From positions 1 through 30,194 of the forward strand of contig JBBRZN010000021.1 in assembly GCA_038236705.1 (NCBI GenBank): 30,194 nucleotides of DNA. The letters run 5' to 3'. The position numbers were made by a program, and so were the translations under genes. This stretch comes from AC-32 sp038236705 (GTDB taxonomy: Bacteria; Actinomycetota; Thermoleophilia; Gaiellales; Gaiellaceae). Of the stretch, positions 29,560 to 30,194 are shown piece after piece (positions within the stretch are counted from its first letter, which is position 1; every line of letters starts with the position of its first letter). The notes below the pieces were generated by a model. The model made no database searches. It was not told where the DNA came from and saw only the letters and a program-made list of their open reading frames with translations.

Positions 29560-30194
29560 TAGGGCTCGAGGTCGTACGGGTACTCGGTGAGCACCTCGGC
29601 GCCGTTCTCGGTCACCAGCACGATGTCCTCGAGCCGGCAGCCGCCGTAGCCGTTGCGGTAGAGCCCGGGCTCGACGGCGATCACGTCGCCCGCGACCAGC
29701 TCGCCAGGCCCGCGGCCGAGGGTCGGCTGCTCGTGCACCTCCAGTCCCACCCCGTGGCCGAGCGAGTGGTAGAAGCCGTCCTTGAGAACCTCGCCCGGCT
29801 CCTTGGAGAGCAGCGTCGGGAAGCCGTGCTCCTCGAAGACCTCGCAGCAGAGGCGATTCAGCTCGCTGCCGGCGATGCCGGGTCGAACCGCGGCGACGGA
29901 GCGGTCGAGCGCCTCGCGGCAGAGCGTGTGGAACTCGCGCAGCTCGTCCGAGGGCTCGCCGACGACGAACGTCCGCGTCATGTCGGCGAAGCAGCCGGAC
30001 TCGCGGTCGCGCGGAAAGAGGTCGAGGCAGACGGGCTCGTCGGGGGCGATCGGGCCGGAGCCCATGTCGTGGCCGACGGCGGTCTGGGCGCCGTGCGAGA
30101 CGATGAACTCGTCGGCGAAGGCGCCGTTGGCGGTGAACGCCTGCTCGACCGCGAACTTGATCCGCTCGCAGGTCAGCGGCTCGCCGTCCAGCAC
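29559..30194 (-). CDS. M24 family metallopeptidase (Xaa-Pro peptidase-like), partial
   Basis: Only the catalytic C-terminal part (about 211 residues) is in the window; the frame runs off the right edge, so the start is outside. The dinuclear metal site of the pita-bread fold is visible in order: Asp in VCLDLFPRD, Asp in FADMTRTF, His in SLGHGVGLEVHE, Glu in VIAVEPGLY and Glu in CRLEDIVLV. This is the aminopeptidase P/prolidase family, removing or cleaving next to proline. The exact specificity cannot be decided from this fragment. It is cotranscribed with acsA, overlapping by one base. Confidence 0.93.
   Translation of the reverse strand: MLDGEPLTCERIKFAVEQAFTANGAFADEFIVSHGAQTAVGHDMGSGPIAPDEPVCLDLFPRDRESGCFADMTRTFVVGEPSDELREFHTLCREALDRSVAAVRPGIAGSELNRLCCEVFEEHGFPTLLSKEPGEVLKDGFYHSLGHGVGLEVHEQPTLGRGPGELVAGDVIAVEPGLYRNGYGGCRLEDIVLVTENGAEVLTEYPYDLEP

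Overview
This window is a high-GC bacterial chromosome segment carrying a 14.2-kb integrated mobile element. The dense GC-rich coding, frequent GTG/TTG starts, ATGA/GTGA gene overlaps and several apparently leaderless genes (TANNNT box 6-9 nt before the start codon) point to an actinobacterium. Overall gene character would fit a Thermoleophilia-type lineage, but that placement is an impression only.

Left chromosomal flank (1-9258): the 3' part of an acyl-CoA/acetyl-CoA synthetase; a REP-like multi-hairpin next to a frameshifted REP-associated (Y1/RAYT) transposase; an SDR oxidoreductase; glutamine-dependent NAD synthetase (nadE), convergent with a Mug/TDG-type uracil-DNA glycosylase; a small unknown ORF; and a minus-strand ABC exporter pair (MacB/FtsX-type permease plus ATPase). 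Divergent from the exporter is a class V PLP aminotransferase (cysteine desulfurase-like).

Mobile element (9259-23476): the element has recombined inside the aminotransferase gene, in the codons around its PLP-binding lysine. A 25-bp identical core is present at both ends (9259-9283 and 23452-23476). The element brings its own diverged 160-residue C-terminal tail, so the gene upstream of attL stays open and complete. The native tail is displaced 14.2 kb downstream (23452-23957), where it still overlaps the next gene. From left to right the element carries: an excisionase-like HTH protein and a tyrosine integrase, each with the expected motifs, and two small genes after int; a minus-strand operon with an HTH/C2H2 zinc-finger protein and two small proteins; a 548-bp control region with a 17-bp perfect inverted repeat; a replication-like operon (Cys-containing unknown protein, TOPRIM primase, SSB-like protein with an acidic DDNPAF tip, and unknowns); a second HTH gene; an operon of small unknown proteins ending in a HARE-HTH protein; and, beside attR on the minus strand, a DNA methyltransferase/specificity fusion followed by an HNH nuclease. 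No capsid, terminase, portal, relaxase or conjugation gene is visible. It therefore looks like a self-replicating satellite-like or integrative element with restriction-modification cargo.

Right chromosomal flank (23954-30194): an NAD-dependent epimerase formerly coupled to the aminotransferase, a SIS-domain sugar isomerase-like gene, a hotdog thioesterase coupled to an M16 zinc peptidase, acetyl-CoA synthetase (acsA), and a partial M24 (Xaa-Pro) peptidase.

The observations I rate highest are the integration through the catalytic-lysine codons with replacement of about 41% of the host enzyme, and a shared N-terminal peptide ([LI]Y[GTS][DEQ]V[AV]xA) on four otherwise unrelated proteins of the replication operon.
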